Shown here in pieces: positions 1-7,004 of a DNA stretch of 10,099 nt. The DNA lies in the NCBI GenBank assembly GCA_947165105.1, contig CAMUZC010000059.1, forward strand, positions 1 through 10,099, given 5' to 3'. A model generated the notes under the pieces. It saw only the letters and a program-made list of their open reading frames with translations. It did no database searches and was not told the DNA's origin. A program made the translations under genes and the position numbers. The DNA comes from an uncultured Lachnospiraceae bacterium (GTDB lineage Bacteria; Bacillota_A; Clostridia; TANB77; CAG-508). Position 1 is the stretch's first letter; every line of letters starts with the position of its first letter.

Positions 1-205
1 GTTCAGCTTTAATATCAATGTTTTCTTCTCTAACATGTTTTTCGTAAACTTTTTTTCCTATTTCAGCATATACTTTTTCAGTTGCTCCTTTGTAATCGTT
101 CATCATTGACTTTAATCTCATTTCTCTTGTAATCTTGTTTGTTTTCTCAGCTGTGTTTTTGTACGTTTCACTTGCTTTTTTTGTTAAATCATCAAAAAAT
201 CCCAT
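1..205 (-). CDS. Small charged helical protein, N-terminal part (3' end outside window)
   Basis: Only the first 68 residues are inside the window, starting at ATG 205 with a GGAGGT ribosome binding site at 211-216. The visible protein begins MGFFDDLTKKASETYKNTAE and is rich in Lys, Glu and Thr with no hydrophobic segment, so it looks like a soluble, mainly helical or coiled-coil protein. Short clostridial proteins with this kind of start often carry a zinc ribbon near the C-terminus, but that part would lie beyond the edge, so the assignment is only an inference. It follows gpsA on the same strand after 87 bp. That gap is almost pure A+T and shows no convincing terminator or promoter, so it may be read from the der-plsY-gpsA transcript or from a weak promoter of its own. 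Function unknown. Confidence 0.7.
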   Translation of the reverse strand, partial: MGFFDDLTKKASETYKNTAEKTNKITREMRLKSMMNDYKGATEKVYAEIGKKVYEKHVREENIDIKAE

Positions 206-292
206 AATATACCTCCATTTTATTATTATAATTATTTTTATGTAAATTATTCATGATTGTTAACTATTATTAATATAATCATTTTTGTAATT

Positions 293-1285
293 TTAATTAT
301 TGTATTCAGCTTTCTTTTCTCTATTCATCAATATTTTAACGGCCTCTTCTGGTTTTAAGTTATTGTAAAGAATATCATAAACTGCATTTACAATTGGCAT
401 TTCAACATTGTATTTTTTTGCTAATTCATACGCAACTTCTATATTATCAATACTTTCTATTGTCATTCCGACTTCTTTCTTAGTCTCTTCCAAAGACTTT
501 CCTGCTCCGATTAATTTTCCTGCTTTTCTGTTTCTACTGTGTTCACTTAAACATGTTACAAGTAAATCACCTAGTCCACTTAAGCCATAGAAAGTTTCTT
601 TATTACCTCCCATTGCAGCTCCAAGTCTTGTTATTTCTCCAAGCCCTCTTGTAAGTAAAGCTGCAAAAGAGTTATCTCCTAATCCCATTTGTGTAACAAT
701 TCCAGCACAAAATGCTAAAATGTTTTTTAATGCTCCTCCAATTTCAACACCTTTTACATCTTTTGATGTGTAAATTCTCATTTTATCGCACATAAAAGTA
801 TCTTGAATTAGTTCTAATATTTCATCATGTTCAGAAGCTACAACCATTGCTGTTTCTATTCCGATTGAAACTTCTTCTGCATGACTTGGACCTGATAGCA
901 CACCCACTTTTGCTGTTGGTAATTCAACTTTTATTACCTCATCTAATGTTGATAATGTCTCTTTTTCAAATCCTTTTGAACAAATAATTATTGGTTGATT
1001 TGTAACGAATTGTTTATAATCTTTTACGATATTTCTAGTAAATTTTGATGGTGTTACATGTAAGATGAAGTCTGTATCTTTTATTGCTTCCTCATAACTT
1101 AACGTACAACTTATTCCATCTGGAATTGTAATATTTGGTAAAAACATACATTTTTTCTCATTGTTTATTAAGTCTGCTTCTTCTTTAGCAAATGACCAAA
1201 TTTTTACTTCATTGCCAAGTTTTGCTAAGTGAATTGCTAATGCTACACCCCAGCTTCCGCTACCTATTATTGCTATTTTTTTCAT
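293..1285 (-). CDS. gpsA: Glycerol-3-phosphate dehydrogenase [NAD(P)+], GpsA
   Basis: This cytosolic enzyme reduces dihydroxyacetone phosphate to sn-glycerol-3-phosphate, the backbone precursor of phospholipids. The 330-residue protein has the family's usual length. The N-terminal Rossmann fold has GSGSWG at residues 8-13, the dinucleotide-binding GxGxxG. SGPSHAEEV (131-139) is a family signature. The catalytic lysine is expected at K187 in GGALKNILA, the conserved Asp at D240 in GLSGLGDLL, and the substrate-binding NRKAG motif lies at 252-256. Start ATG 1285 is preceded by GGAGG at 1290-1294. It lies 23 bp after plsY, which uses its product as substrate, so the two are almost certainly co-transcribed. 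No key residue appears to be missing. Confidence 0.97.
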   Translation of the reverse strand: MKKIAIIGSGSWGVALAIHLAKLGNEVKIWSFAKEEADLINNEKKCMFLPNITIPDGISCTLSYEEAIKDTDFILHVTPSKFTRNIVKDYKQFVTNQPIIICSKGFEKETLSTLDEVIKVELPTAKVGVLSGPSHAEEVSIGIETAMVVASEHDEILELIQDTFMCDKMRIYTSKDVKGVEIGGALKNILAFCAGIVTQMGLGDNSFAALLTRGLGEITRLGAAMGGNKETFYGLSGLGDLLVTCLSEHSRNRKAGKLIGAGKSLEETKKEVGMTIESIDNIEVAYELAKKYNVEMPIVNAVYDILYNNLKPEEAVKILMNREKKAEYNN

Positions 1286-1308
1286 ATTGCCTCCTTATAT
1301 GTTTCATT

Positions 1309-1938
1309 TTATTTAAAACTTAATTTATTTTCTTGTCCATTATATAATCTTTTTATGTTTGACCTATGATTGAATATTACAAGTATTGCCATTGCAATTC
1401 CGAAAAAAATGTAATTATATCCATCAGCAATGTAGTTATCTGTTATAAATATTGTTAGTACTGGAAATAGAATTGCTGCCATTATTGAACCTAATGAAAC
1501 CATTCTTGTTAATGCCATTACAACAAGTGCAAATACTAAACAAATTCCTCCAATAAGTGGATTCATTACTAGTAAAACTCCTAGTGAAGTAGCTACTCCC
1601 TTTCCACCTTTAAATCCAAAGAACACTGGGAATGTATGTCCAACTACAGCAAAAAATCCAGCGATTTGTACAAGTATTGCTGTATTAGCTTCACTTGCAA
1701 TATTTCCAACTATGAATTTAGCAATTAAAATTGCTACAACTCCTTTTAGAATATCTAATATTAACGTAAGTGCTGCTGGTCCCTTTCCTACACTTCTTAG
1801 CATATTTGTGGTTCCTGCGTTTCCACTTCCTCTTTCTCTTACATCAAATCCTGCCATTTTTTTGCTTAAAATTACTGAAAAATTAACACTTCCTATTGCG
1901 TATGCAATAACTGCCATTAAAATATATGTTGCCATCAT
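1309..1938 (-). CDS. plsY: Acyl-phosphate:glycerol-3-phosphate acyltransferase, PlsY
   Basis: PlsY is an integral membrane enzyme that moves an acyl group from acyl-phosphate to glycerol-3-phosphate, making lysophosphatidate, the first acylation in phospholipid synthesis of most bacteria. The 209-residue protein is strongly hydrophobic with several membrane segments. The three conserved motifs are visible: RERGSGNAGTTN (35-46) in the first cytoplasmic loop, GHTFPVFFGFKGGKGVAT (100-117) in the second, and NHRSNIKRLYNGQE near the C-terminus. The protein opens with two Met codons (1938 and 1935). AGGAGG at 1948-1953 fits either; 1938 is used here. It sits between der (75 bp upstream) and gpsA (23 bp downstream), matching the der-plsY-gpsA order seen in many Firmicutes. 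Confidence 0.97.
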   Translation of the reverse strand: MMATYILMAVIAYAIGSVNFSVILSKKMAGFDVRERGSGNAGTTNMLRSVGKGPAALTLILDILKGVVAILIAKFIVGNIASEANTAILVQIAGFFAVVGHTFPVFFGFKGGKGVATSLGVLLVMNPLIGGICLVFALVVMALTRMVSLGSIMAAILFPVLTIFITDNYIADGYNYIFFGIAMAILVIFNHRSNIKRLYNGQENKLSFK

Positions 1939-2013
1939 AATTAAATTCCTCCTTTGTTATTTATAGAGTTTCCTCTTATCTGTCACTTATTTTAAAAGTT
2001 TATCAGTCTCCAT

Positions 2014-3342
2014 TTAAAATTTTTCATCTTTCTTCTCTCTTACTATAATTCTAATTGGAGTACCTGTAAGTACAAATTCTTTTCTTAATTGATTTACTAA
2101 ATATCTCTCGTATGAGAAATGGAATAGTTGCTTATCGTTTACAAATACAACAAATGTTGGTGGTTTTGTACTCGCTTGAGTCATATAGAATAGTTTTAAT
2201 CTTTTTCCTTTATCTGATGGTGGTTGTACTATTGCAATTGCTTCATTTAAAACTTGGTTTAGTACAGATGTTGGTATTCTCATTGCATTTTGATCTGCTA
2301 CTGTATTTATTAATTCATACAGTTTGTTTATTCTTTGTCCTGTTTTTGCTGAAATGAATATTATTGGCGCATATGATAAATATGATAATTTATTGTATAT
2401 TTCTTTTTTATACTTCTCTGTAGTATTTGTATCTTTTTCATATTCATCCCATTTGTTTACCGCAATTATTATACCCTTTCCAGCCTCATGAGCTTCACCT
2501 GCAATTTTTGCATCTTGATCTGTTACCCCTTCATTTGCATCTATCATTAATATACATACATCGGCTCTTTCAACTGCTAACAATGTTCTCATAACACTAT
2601 ATTTTTCAAGATTTTCCGTAACTTTGCTTTTTCTTCTAATTCCAGCTGTGTCAATAAAAACATATTTACCAAATTCATTTTCAAATTCAGAATCTATAGC
2701 ATCACGTGTTGTTCCTGCAATATTACTTACAATTACTCTATTCTCTCCTAAAATTTTATTAACTAATGATGATTTTCCCACATTTGGTTTTCCAATAATT
2801 GCAACTTTAATGATAGTACTGTCATCCTCGTTATTGTCATTTTTAGGAAGCTCCTCATATATTGCATCTAACACATCTCCTATGCCTATTGCATTAACAG
2901 CTGATACAGGATACGGATCTCCTAGTCCTAAATTGTAAAACTCATATATATCATCAGATATCTTTCCAAAATTATCAGCCTTATTACATGCTAAAACAAT
3001 TGGTTTGCCAGACTTTCTTAGCATTAAGGCAATTTCCTTATCTGCTTCAGTTACACCTTGTTTAAAATCTGTTACAAAAAGAATTACATCTGCTATAGCA
3101 ACCGCCATATCAGCTTGTGTTCTCATTTGGGAAATAATTATGTCTTCACTTTCAGGCTCAATTCCTCCTGTATCTATTAAAGTAAAGTCCATTCCTCTCC
3201 AATTTGCATCTGCATATATTCTATCTCTTGTTACTCCTGGAGTATCTTCTACTATTGAAATTCTTTTACCTACTATGTAATTAAAAAATGTAGATTTTCC
3301 TACATTTGGTCTACCTACTATTGCTACTGTTGGTTTTCTCAA
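2014..3342 (-). CDS. der: Ribosome-associated GTPase Der (EngA)
   Basis: Der is an essential GTPase with two tandem G domains and a C-terminal KH-like domain, acting in maturation of the 50S subunit. Counting from the chosen start, domain 1 has GRPNVGKS at 10-17, DTGG at 57-60 and NKAD at 120-123. Domain 2 has GKPNVGKS at 184-191, DTAG at 231-234 and NKWD at 296-299. The KH-like part follows to residue 442. I choose TTG at 3342 because AGGTG lies 6 nt upstream, the protein then starts just before KPTVAIVGRPN as in other Der proteins, and the length of 442 is normal for the family. The frame is open back to an ATG at 3477, but that would place the probable der promoter (3368-3396) inside the gene, and the extra 45 residues look unrelated to Der. 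First gene of the der-plsY-gpsA unit. Confidence 0.96.
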   Translation of the reverse strand: MRKPTVAIVGRPNVGKSTFFNYIVGKRISIVEDTPGVTRDRIYADANWRGMDFTLIDTGGIEPESEDIIISQMRTQADMAVAIADVILFVTDFKQGVTEADKEIALMLRKSGKPIVLACNKADNFGKISDDIYEFYNLGLGDPYPVSAVNAIGIGDVLDAIYEELPKNDNNEDDSTIIKVAIIGKPNVGKSSLVNKILGENRVIVSNIAGTTRDAIDSEFENEFGKYVFIDTAGIRRKSKVTENLEKYSVMRTLLAVERADVCILMIDANEGVTDQDAKIAGEAHEAGKGIIIAVNKWDEYEKDTNTTEKYKKEIYNKLSYLSYAPIIFISAKTGQRINKLYELINTVADQNAMRIPTSVLNQVLNEAIAIVQPPSDKGKRLKLFYMTQASTKPPTFVVFVNDKQLFHFSYERYLVNQLRKEFVLTGTPIRIIVREKKDEKF

Positions 3343-3367
3343 TTTTTTCACCTCTTTTACGCTCTCT

Positions 3368-3396
3368 ATTTTATAACATTTTGCTTGATTAGTCAA
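3368..3396 (-). promoter_or_regulatory. Probable sigma-A promoter of der
   Basis: On the minus strand a -35 TTGACT (3391-3396) and a -10 TAAAAT (3368-3373) are separated by 17 bp. An overlapping TATAAA preceded by TG offers an extended -10 alternative with a 15-bp spacer. Transcription would begin near 3361, leaving a leader of about 20 nt with the AGGTG ribosome binding site before TTG 3342. Confidence 0.65.
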
Positions 3397-3439
3397 ACTA
3401 TTTTTTTGGTGTCTTTTTAGATACGTACTTGCTATGTAA

Positions 3440-3469
3440 TTGACATAACTTTGTCTTATGTGATATACT
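3440..3469 (+). promoter_or_regulatory. Probable promoter of the tandem PIN-like gene
   Basis: A perfect -35 TTGACA (3440-3445) is followed after 18 bp by TATACT (3464-3469). The -10 is preceded by TG at 3461-3462, an extended -10. Transcription would start near 3476, giving a leader of about 40 nt with AGGAAGG at 3501-3507 ahead of the ATG. The promoter is back to back with that of der, about 70 bp apart. Confidence 0.65.
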
Positions 3470-3517
3470 AATGTCATCTCTTATGAGAAATTATTTTGAA
3501 AGGAAGGTTAGTAAGCA

Positions 3518-5005
3518 ATGCTTATTACCGAATTAGCTCATACTAATCAAAAAGTATTGGCAAAAGAACTTCGGAAATTGATTGAGCCTGATAAAGCGAA
3601 ATCCAACAAAGTTCTAAAAGAATCTGAGATTCGGAAATTCTTATGTACGAAAAACCTGACTTACTATGGAATATCTGATATAATTTCAGTTTTAAAAACA
3701 AATTATACAGATAAAACCATTTCCAGATTATTAACTAAAATTAATAAATCTGTAGTCTGGGACACTTGCATATGTAATATTCCATCTCAAGAGTTAACAA
3801 GTATTCTGTACAATGAAGACGTCGAAAACATAATTACCACAGCTGTATACGATGAATTGTTAAAACTTTCAATTTCATCTGATGCGAAAAAAACAGGAAT
3901 TGATAATGCGTTTACATTAGTTTCAAGTATTCTTGATGATGTTGATTCTAATTTTTGCACAATTGTCGATTTGCCTAAAGATACATGCTTTAACAATTAT
4001 GTTGATAATCAGCTGTTATGGTATTGCTCTGAAAACAATTATGAGCTCTATACTCATGATTATGTGCTTGGCCTTCGTGCAAAATCACGCAACATAAAAG
4101 TTTCTGTATTTACTAGCTTTGATGAATCAGAAATTGTAGAGTATACACCTAATCCTGCTGGAAAAAATGTTATTCTTAATGTTGACCTGATTAACATGGC
4201 TTCAATTGAAGAAATTGTACAAACTGCAAAAAGTATTGGTGCAAACAAATTTATTTTGACTCATAAGTTCGTAGAGTCTCTTGAAGATACTCGTGTTAAA
4301 ACGCAAAATGCTCCTTTAATTCATTTTTTTATTTTTGATTCAGATAATACTTATTCGCTATATTGCTCTGAAGATGAAAACTCTGACATTTCAACACTTG
4401 TAGAGAAGTATAATGCGATAGTGCTTTCTTCTGATATAAGACAGTGTCTTGAATATAAAATGAATTATATTCCGTATAAGCTATTGCAGCCTTCTGATGC
4501 AAGTATTTTTAAAGATAGAATATTCTCAGCACTAACATTATCACCATATTATACTTCTGATTTTAGTTATGAGGATAATTTGGATGAAAACAAAGAAGAA
4601 CCTGAGCAAAATGAAGATACTAATGAATCTGATGAAATTGATAATTCAATTTTGAAGAAGGAAAAGGCTTCCGCAATACTTATTCCTCACTACAAGCCAA
4701 AAAAGCATCAGATTCCGACAAAAAATCTTTCTTTAAATGAGAGAATATGGGTTTTGGACGACAACGGCAAGGAATTAACTCCTGACTACAAAAATGGATA
4801 TACTGCACTACCTGGTTACACCGTTATTCATATAGTGAATACATTAAATGGTGCTTTCAAATTAAATGTGTATAAGATTGTAAATTCCAAGACTAACAAC
4901 TATAGTTCAAAACTTGTTTCATTAGCGTTTACCAAAAACAATTTAAATGAAGTAGTATCTGAAGAATATCAGTCATTTGCACGTCGTACTTTATTGTTAA
5001 CTTAA
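3518..5005 (+). CDS. Putative tandem PIN-like domain protein, function unknown
   Basis: A 495-residue soluble protein with no signal peptide or membrane segment. I do not recognise it as a named family; the reading below comes from pattern. Residues 1-75 are helical and charged. Residues 78-200 resemble a PIN ribonuclease fold: D82 (VVWDTCIC) after a beta strand, E113 (VYDELLKL), D163 (YVDNQLLWYC) and D181 (YELYTHDYVLGLRAKSRNIKV). Their order and spacing match the acidic metal-binding set of PIN nucleases. Residues 218-325 appear to be a second, diverged copy: D223 (VILNVDLI), E254 (LTHKFVESLED) and D306 (NAIVLSSDIRQCLEY), with no clear fourth acid. An acidic linker follows (352-375), then a basic stretch (380-402) and a beta-rich domain (404-470). 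ATG 3518 has AGGAAGG 10 nt upstream. Transcribed away from der and towards rpmF. RNA cleavage or binding is a reasonable but unproven guess. Confidence 0.7.
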   Translation: MLITELAHTNQKVLAKELRKLIEPDKAKSNKVLKESEIRKFLCTKNLTYYGISDIISVLKTNYTDKTISRLLTKINKSVVWDTCICNIPSQELTSILYNEDVENIITTAVYDELLKLSISSDAKKTGIDNAFTLVSSILDDVDSNFCTIVDLPKDTCFNNYVDNQLLWYCSENNYELYTHDYVLGLRAKSRNIKVSVFTSFDESEIVEYTPNPAGKNVILNVDLINMASIEEIVQTAKSIGANKFILTHKFVESLEDTRVKTQNAPLIHFFIFDSDNTYSLYCSEDENSDISTLVEKYNAIVLSSDIRQCLEYKMNYIPYKLLQPSDASIFKDRIFSALTLSPYYTSDFSYEDNLDENKEEPEQNEDTNESDEIDNSILKKEKASAILIPHYKPKKHQIPTKNLSLNERIWVLDDNGKELTPDYKNGYTALPGYTVIHIVNTLNGAFKLNVYKIVNSKTNNYSSKLVSLAFTKNNLNEVVSEEYQSFARRTLLLT

Positions 5006-5010
5006 AAAAT

Positions 5011-5047
5011 AAAAAATAACACAATAGCTAATATTGTGTTATTTTTT
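5011..5047. terminator. Bidirectional intrinsic terminator between convergent genes
   Basis: A 15-bp perfect inverted repeat has arms at 5011-5025 and 5033-5047 (core AACACAAT / ATTGTGTT) and a 7-nt loop, with an A-run on the left arm and a T-run on the right. Read on the plus strand it ends the PIN-like gene, whose stop is only a few bases upstream. Read on the minus strand it ends rpmF, whose stop is at 5049. The symmetric A and T flanks serve both directions. Confidence 0.88.
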
Positions 5048-5048
5048 A

Positions 5049-5234
5049 TTATTCAGCTTCATTTACTGAAACTACTTGTTCTCCATTATAATATCCGCAA
5101 CTTGGGCAAGCTCTGTGTTGCATCATCATTTCATGACAGTGTGGGCATTCAACTAAGTTTTTAGCTTTTAATTGCCATGTAGATCTTTTTAAATGTGTTC
5201 TAGCTTTAGACCATCTTCTTTTTGGTTGTGCCAT
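5049..5234 (-). CDS. rpmF: 50S ribosomal protein L32 (bL32)
   Basis: A 61-residue structural protein of the large ribosomal subunit. It has the basic N-terminus typical of bL32 (MAQPKRRWSKARTHLKRSTW) and a four-cysteine zinc site: C30 and C33 in CPHC, C43 and C46 in CPSC. It is therefore the zinc-binding (C+) form rather than a C- paralogue. ATG 5234 is preceded by GGAGG at 5243-5247. In many Firmicutes rpmF follows the DUF177 gene yceD and precedes fatty-acid genes such as plsX. Here neither is adjacent: the AbiE toxin gene lies upstream and the PIN-like gene downstream on the other strand. A consensus promoter of its own fits stand-alone expression. Confidence 0.97.
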   Translation of the reverse strand: MAQPKRRWSKARTHLKRSTWQLKAKNLVECPHCHEMMMQHRACPSCGYYNGEQVVSVNEAE

Positions 5235-5308
5235 GTTAATTCCCTCCTTATGTTATCTAGATTGTATATCTATTTTTAATTTATACCGATTTTTAATGTC
5301 ACTTTAAA

Positions 5309-5337
5309 ATTATACTAGGGTTTGTTAAATTTGTCAA
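5309..5337 (-). promoter_or_regulatory. Consensus sigma-A promoter of rpmF
   Basis: On the minus strand the sequence has a perfect TTGACA (5332-5337), a 17-bp spacer and a perfect TATAAT (5309-5314). This is as strong a match as the housekeeping consensus allows and fits a ribosomal protein gene. The start point would be near 5302, leaving a leader of about 67 nt before the rpmF ATG. Confidence 0.85.
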
Positions 5338-5389
5338 TAGTTGGATAGGAAATTTTTTTGAGACTTTTAAATTTGTAACAAAGAATATT

Positions 5390-6256
5390 TTAATTTTTTA
5401 CTTTGCTTGAATACTTATCATAAATATTCCCAACTTTTTCAATACTTTCAATTAACTCACTATATTCAATTTCTCTAGCATAAAAATATGTTTTTTGATA
5501 AATTTTCCATCTTTTAATCATATCTTCATCATTTCTTAGTAATTCTAATGTATGTTTCCAATCTTTTATTAAATCTAAAGATTCCCTATGCTCTGATGTT
5601 AAATTAATTGCAACTGTTAGAAGTTTTTTATTTATATTTTCTTCTTGAGTATTTATTAACATGTAAACATCATAAAAATCCCTTATTCTTGTACCTGTAA
5701 TACCTCTTTTTATCACTGCTTCAAACTTTTCTGCTAAAATTGTTTCAAGATTGTATGACCATACCGGAATTTTGCGGTCTTCTAGCATTAAGTTGTAATC
5801 ATATTCAATTTCTTTATATGTAATTGCATCTCCTGTTGTTATATCGATTTTAAATATTACAGGCATTGCATTTTTAAATTTAGCTTCAAATGTAGCTCTG
5901 TAACCATTATAATCATCATCTTCCCTTATTAATTCTATCTTATTCATCTTAAATGTTATATCATCATCTAATTCTATAGCGCATATTTCGTTTAGTATTT
6001 TTGTAGCATTTTCTTCTGTTAGTTCAAACCCTTTTACAGTTGTGTCCATATCCATTGTTGATCTACTTGACATTCCTAAAATAGCTGAAATTAACATTCC
6101 ACCTTTTAAAATAAAATTATCTTTATATGGCGATAGTGCTATTCTTTCCAGTAATCTTTCTAACATATATACTTGCAGAACTGATTGTGGTGCTACCTTC
6201 TTTTCTTTTGATAGATTGTTGATTTTTGCTTTAAAACTCATTACATTTCCTTGCAT
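5390..6256 (-). CDS. abiEii: AbiEii/AbiGii-family nucleotidyltransferase-like toxin
   Basis: Toxin of a type IV toxin-antitoxin pair of the AbiE class (DUF1814 family), known for causing phage abortive infection and reversible growth arrest. The 288-residue protein has the nucleotidyltransferase-like landmarks in order: KGGMLI at 51-56, RSTMDMD at 65-71 with the DxD acids D69 and D71, FKIDI with D138, ETILAEKFEAVIKR from 171 with K177, and RIRDFYDVYML at 190-200 with D193 and D196. All expected catalytic-type residues are present, so it looks intact. ATG 6256 has GGAGG at 6264-6268, 7 nt upstream. A second in-frame Met six codons in has a weaker site. The antitoxin gene lies upstream on the same strand, but about 100 bp away and behind a terminator. 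No terminator is visible between its stop and the rpmF promoter. The molecular target of this member cannot be told from the sequence. Confidence 0.92.
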   Translation of the reverse strand: MQGNVMSFKAKINNLSKEKKVAPQSVLQVYMLERLLERIALSPYKDNFILKGGMLISAILGMSSRSTMDMDTTVKGFELTEENATKILNEICAIELDDDITFKMNKIELIREDDDYNGYRATFEAKFKNAMPVIFKIDITTGDAITYKEIEYDYNLMLEDRKIPVWSYNLETILAEKFEAVIKRGITGTRIRDFYDVYMLINTQEENINKKLLTVAINLTSEHRESLDLIKDWKHTLELLRNDEDMIKRWKIYQKTYFYAREIEYSELIESIEKVGNIYDKYSSKVKN

Positions 6257-6299
6257 GGCTTTTCCTCCGTTTATTATTTAAGTCTTTTGTTATGACATC

Positions 6300-6327
6300 A
6301 TTATATAATAAACGACAAAAAATGCAA
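6300..6327 (-). promoter_or_regulatory. Probable separate promoter for abiEii
   Basis: In the gap after the abiEi terminator, the minus strand shows TTGCAT (6322-6327), a 16-bp spacer and a perfect TATAAT (6300-6305). Transcription would start near 6293 and give a leader of about 37 nt including the abiEii ribosome binding site. The -35 matches at four of six positions, so moderate strength is expected. No copy of the AATACA/TGTATT operator found at the abiEi promoter is seen here. Confidence 0.6.
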
Positions 6328-6334
6328 CAGTATA

Positions 6335-6366
6335 TAAAAAATGTTGGGATATTTTTTATCCCAACA
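6335..6366 (-). terminator. Intrinsic terminator overlapping the end of abiEi
   Basis: A perfect 10-bp stem has arms TGTTGGGATA (6342-6351) and TATCCCAACA (6357-6366) and a 5-nt loop. On the minus strand it is followed directly by a run of T (6336-6341). The abiEi stop codon (6356-6358) falls at the loop edge, so ribosomes finishing abiEi would cover the hairpin. It sits between antitoxin and toxin and should reduce readthrough into abiEii. Confidence 0.82.
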
Positions 6367-6940
6367 CTTCTAAATACATTTTTAAAATTTTTAAAATATT
6401 GAATTTTTTAGCATATTCATATAATAAATTCAAGTTTTTATCGTTACGTTTCATATATTCTTTTAAAGCAGTATTAAATATTTGTGAATCAATTTTGTTT
6501 CTATCTCTGATGATATCACATATTGTTCTTTCCATATCATACAATCTTATTGTTGTTCCATCTTCTAATTCCTTTTTAGTTAACCCTATTTCAATCTTGT
6601 CTTTGCTAATATAGTGCGAATTAATCATATCATTTGAAATACGTACATTGCTTGGGAATGTCATATCCAATTCAAATGGAGTTCTATCTGTTAAATCATA
6701 AAAATATAGTGCAGTATTATGGGAAAAAATTCCTGTTTTGTATTGTTCACCCATAATATAATATTCATTTATATCTTTATCAGGTCTAACATATAATCCT
6801 CTTGATACTTTTATTAAATATCCTTCATCAACAAGATTTTTTAGATATTGTCTATGTATTTTGTTATCGTCTATGATTTTGGTTGTGATTATGCCATTGT
6901 TTGATTCAATTAATTGTTTGATTTTGTCTGTTCTTACCAT
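6356..6940 (-). CDS. abiEi: AbiEi-family antitoxin / transcriptional repressor
   Basis: Antitoxin partner of AbiEii. In studied systems AbiEi counteracts the toxin without forming a stable complex and also represses its own promoter through an N-terminal winged helix. The 194-residue protein shows that layout. Residues 1-55 form a winged helix-turn-helix ending in LIKVSRGLYVRPD. The C-terminal domain carries the family patterns SHNTALYFYDLTDRTPFE and RLYDMERTICDIIRDR. I use ATG 6940, which has GGAGGTG 8 nt upstream. An in-frame GTG three codons earlier (6949) overlaps that ribosome binding site and is unlikely to be the start. The stop codon lies in a terminator hairpin. The promoter region carries two long near-palindromes suited to autoregulation. 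Confidence 0.92.
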   Translation of the reverse strand: MVRTDKIKQLIESNNGIITTKIIDDNKIHRQYLKNLVDEGYLIKVSRGLYVRPDKDINEYYIMGEQYKTGIFSHNTALYFYDLTDRTPFELDMTFPSNVRISNDMINSHYISKDKIEIGLTKKELEDGTTIRLYDMERTICDIIRDRNKIDSQIFNTALKEYMKRNDKNLNLLYEYAKKFNILKILKMYLEVLG

Positions 6941-6956
6941 AATACTCACCTCCTTT

Positions 6957-7004
6957 TTTGACTTTCAAATACACTTTACATTCGTTATGTATTTAATTGT
7001 CATT
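6957..7004. promoter_or_regulatory. Downstream copy of the probable AbiEi operator
   Basis: A near-palindrome with the layout TTTGAC-N5-AATACA-N14-TGTATT-N5-GTCATT, centred at 6980.5. The inner arms (6968-6973 and 6988-6993) are perfect; the outer arms match in four of six bases. It lies in the transcribed leader between the expected start point and the abiEi ribosome binding site. It is the second copy of the element at 7003-7050, with centres 46 bp apart. Confidence 0.75.

Noticed and set aside
241..292. Inverted ATGATT / AATCAT between gpsA and the first gene as a terminator
   Set aside because: The arms are 6 bp of A+T-rich sequence with an 18-nt loop and no T-run; nothing supports termination.
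6941..6949. GTG at 6949 as the abiEi start
   Set aside because: The GTG lies within the GGAGGTG ribosome binding site itself; ATG 6940 sits at the proper distance.
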